From assembly GCA_007134405.1 (NCBI GenBank), contig SLKW01000075.1, forward strand, positions 1 through 14,305: DNA of 14,305 bases, read 5' to 3'. The notes under the pieces were generated by a model, which saw only the letters and a program-made list of their open reading frames with translations, was not told where the DNA came from and ran no database searches. The translations under genes and the position numbers were made by a program. The DNA is from Paracoccaceae bacterium (GTDB lineage: Bacteria > Pseudomonadota > Alphaproteobacteria > Rhodobacterales > Rhodobacteraceae). The first letter of the stretch is position 1. Each line of letters opens with the position of its first letter. This document shows, piece after piece, positions 13,713 to 14,305 of this stretch.

Positions 13713-13732
13713 GGCGCACAAATTTGTGCGCC
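13713..13732. promoter_or_regulatory. Perfect 20-bp palindrome after holA
   Basis: GGCGCACAAATTTGTGCGCC is fully self-complementary. As RNA it would give a 7-bp stem with an AAATTT loop, and flanking GCCC (13703-13706) and GGGC (13734-13737) can add to it across a bulge. No T run follows, so it is not a standard terminator. It could be a dimer-binding operator or a 3'-end stabilising hairpin. Confidence 0.6.
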
Positions 13733-13843
13733 TGGGCAAGTGGTTGTTATGGAACGTCAATCTGGCCGCGTTAACCGCAACGAAACTTTCGCGGAAGCCG
13801 GGCGGGTCGCAACCCGTGGCGCGAACCCGTGGCCGCAAAGCCG

Positions 13844-13867
13844 AAGGCCCCGCGCGGGCGGGGCCTT
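13844..13867 (-). terminator. Rho-independent terminator of rpmB
   Basis: AAGGCCCCGC and GCGGGGCCTT form a perfect 10-bp stem around a 4-base loop, 23 bases after the rpmB stop. On the minus strand it is followed by CGGCTTTG, a short T stretch. It lies between the convergent holA and rpmB and may serve both. Confidence 0.75.
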
Positions 13868-13890
13868 GGGGATCGTTGAGCCGGGACCGA

Positions 13891-14181
13891 TCAGGCGGCG
13901 GGTTGCGCGGCCTTGGCGATGGTCTTCTTGATCTTCAGCGCGCGGGGCGACAGCTCCTCGTCCTTGGCCTTGGCCAGGAAGGCGTCGAGCCCGCCGCGAT
14001 GGTCGACCGAGCGCAGCGCCGCGGCCGAGATGCGCAGCGAATAGCTCTGGCCGAGCGATTCGGAGGCCAGCGTCACGTCCACCAGGTTGGGCAGGAAGCG
14101 ACGGCGGGTCTTGTTGTTGGCGTGGCTCACGTTGTTGCCCGACATCGGGCCCTTGCCGGTCAGTTCGCAGCGGCGCGACAT
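13891..14181 (-). CDS. rpmB: 50S ribosomal protein L28
   Basis: A 96-residue protein with the L28 start [20 protein letters not shown], followed by [13 protein letters not shown], the conserved rRNA-binding beginning of bacterial L28. The middle [34 protein letters not shown] and the C-terminal Lys-rich helix ([15 protein letters not shown]) match the longer alphaproteobacterial form; Gram-positive L28 is about 60 residues. It is part of the large ribosomal subunit. The start at 14181 has GAGGA 7 bases upstream. It is a single gene here, convergent with holA, with its own terminator. A weak promoter may lie at TTGACC (near 14240 on the minus strand). Confidence 0.97.
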   Translation of the reverse strand: MSRRCELTGKGPMSGNNVSHANNKTRRRFLPNLVDVTLASESLGQSYSLRISAAALRSVDHRGGLDAFLAKAKDEELSPRALKIKKTIAKAAQPAA

Positions 14182-14246
14182 GGTTTCGTCCTCGTCTTCG
14201 GCGGGCGTTCGGCCGATCCGTCCGATGGCGCCCGGTCAATGGCAAA

Positions 14247-14268
14247 GGGCGCCGCTGCGGCAGCGCCC
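14247..14268 (-). terminator. Hairpin upstream of rpmB, possibly ending a gene beyond the window
   Basis: GGGCGC (14247-14252) pairs with GCGCCC (14263-14268), with an inner GC/GC pair and a TGCG loop. On the minus strand the stem is followed by TTTGCCATTG. This fits the terminator of a minus-strand gene to the right of the window, but that gene is not visible. Confidence 0.4.
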
Positions 14269-14305
14269 GGAATCTCTGGCCTGCCTCTAAGGGCTCTCGT
14301 CCGGC

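Noticed and set aside
12529..13719. A 396-codon minus-strand open frame opposite holA and lptE
   Set aside because: Arg/Gln/His-rich composition typical of antisense frames; lptE and holA explain the region.
13749..13931. Short plus-strand frame MERQSGRVNRNETF... after holA
   Set aside because: It has no ribosome site and runs through the rpmB terminator and antisense into rpmB.

Overview
The window looks like chromosomal DNA of a Rhodobacterales alphaproteobacterium (family Rhodobacteraceae or a close relative). The evidence is the high G+C content with G/C-ending codons, a Rhodobacter-type general porin, the order DUF3576 lipoprotein - leuS - lptE - holA, and proteins that read like that group's versions of ArfB, L28 and the PiT transporter. 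This assignment rests on family recognition; no database search was run.

Layout. (1) 1-1352, minus strand: a short-chain dehydrogenase/reductase followed 7 bases later by an AbrB-family membrane protein that runs off the left edge. (2) 1481-2518, plus: a zinc-dependent alcohol dehydrogenase, divergent from the SDR across a 128-base gap that carries a perfect 8+8 inverted repeat. (3) 2519-3028: no intact gene; it holds an 11-bp triplet repeat, a terminator-like hairpin and, on the minus strand, what looks like the N-terminal stump of an antibiotic-biosynthesis-monooxygenase (ABM) protein. (4) 3029-3652, plus: queuosine precursor transporter. (5) 3659-3880: a structured RNA or leader with a 17-nt match to the anti-Shine-Dalgarno end of 16S rRNA, an 18-codon ORF and a strong hairpin terminator, lying just ahead of (6) arfB (ribosome rescue hydrolase) and a NUDIX hydrolase. 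(7) 4968-6449, plus: a PiT phosphate transporter with an excellent Pho box against its start codon and a second, longer array of Pho-box-like 11-bp repeats after its stop. (8) 6587-7557, minus: a small secreted protein and a YggS/PLPBP protein. (9) 7680-8708, minus: general porin with its own terminator. (10) 8987-13698, plus: DUF3576 lipoprotein, leuS, lptE and holA, the last three overlapping. (11) 13891-14181, minus: rpmB (ribosomal protein L28), convergent with holA.

Most genes are housekeeping. The two segments most worth attention are regulatory. The first is the arfB leader, where ribosome binding, possible sequestration and termination all sit before the gene that rescues stalled ribosomes. 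The second is the pit locus, where PhoB-type sites occur at both ends of the gene, both in minus-strand orientation, which fits repression and possibly antisense control better than activation. Three separate 11-bp tandem duplications (1354-1375, 2554-2586, 6508-6559) recur in the window. No CRISPR array, insertion sequence, tRNA or rRNA gene was seen.
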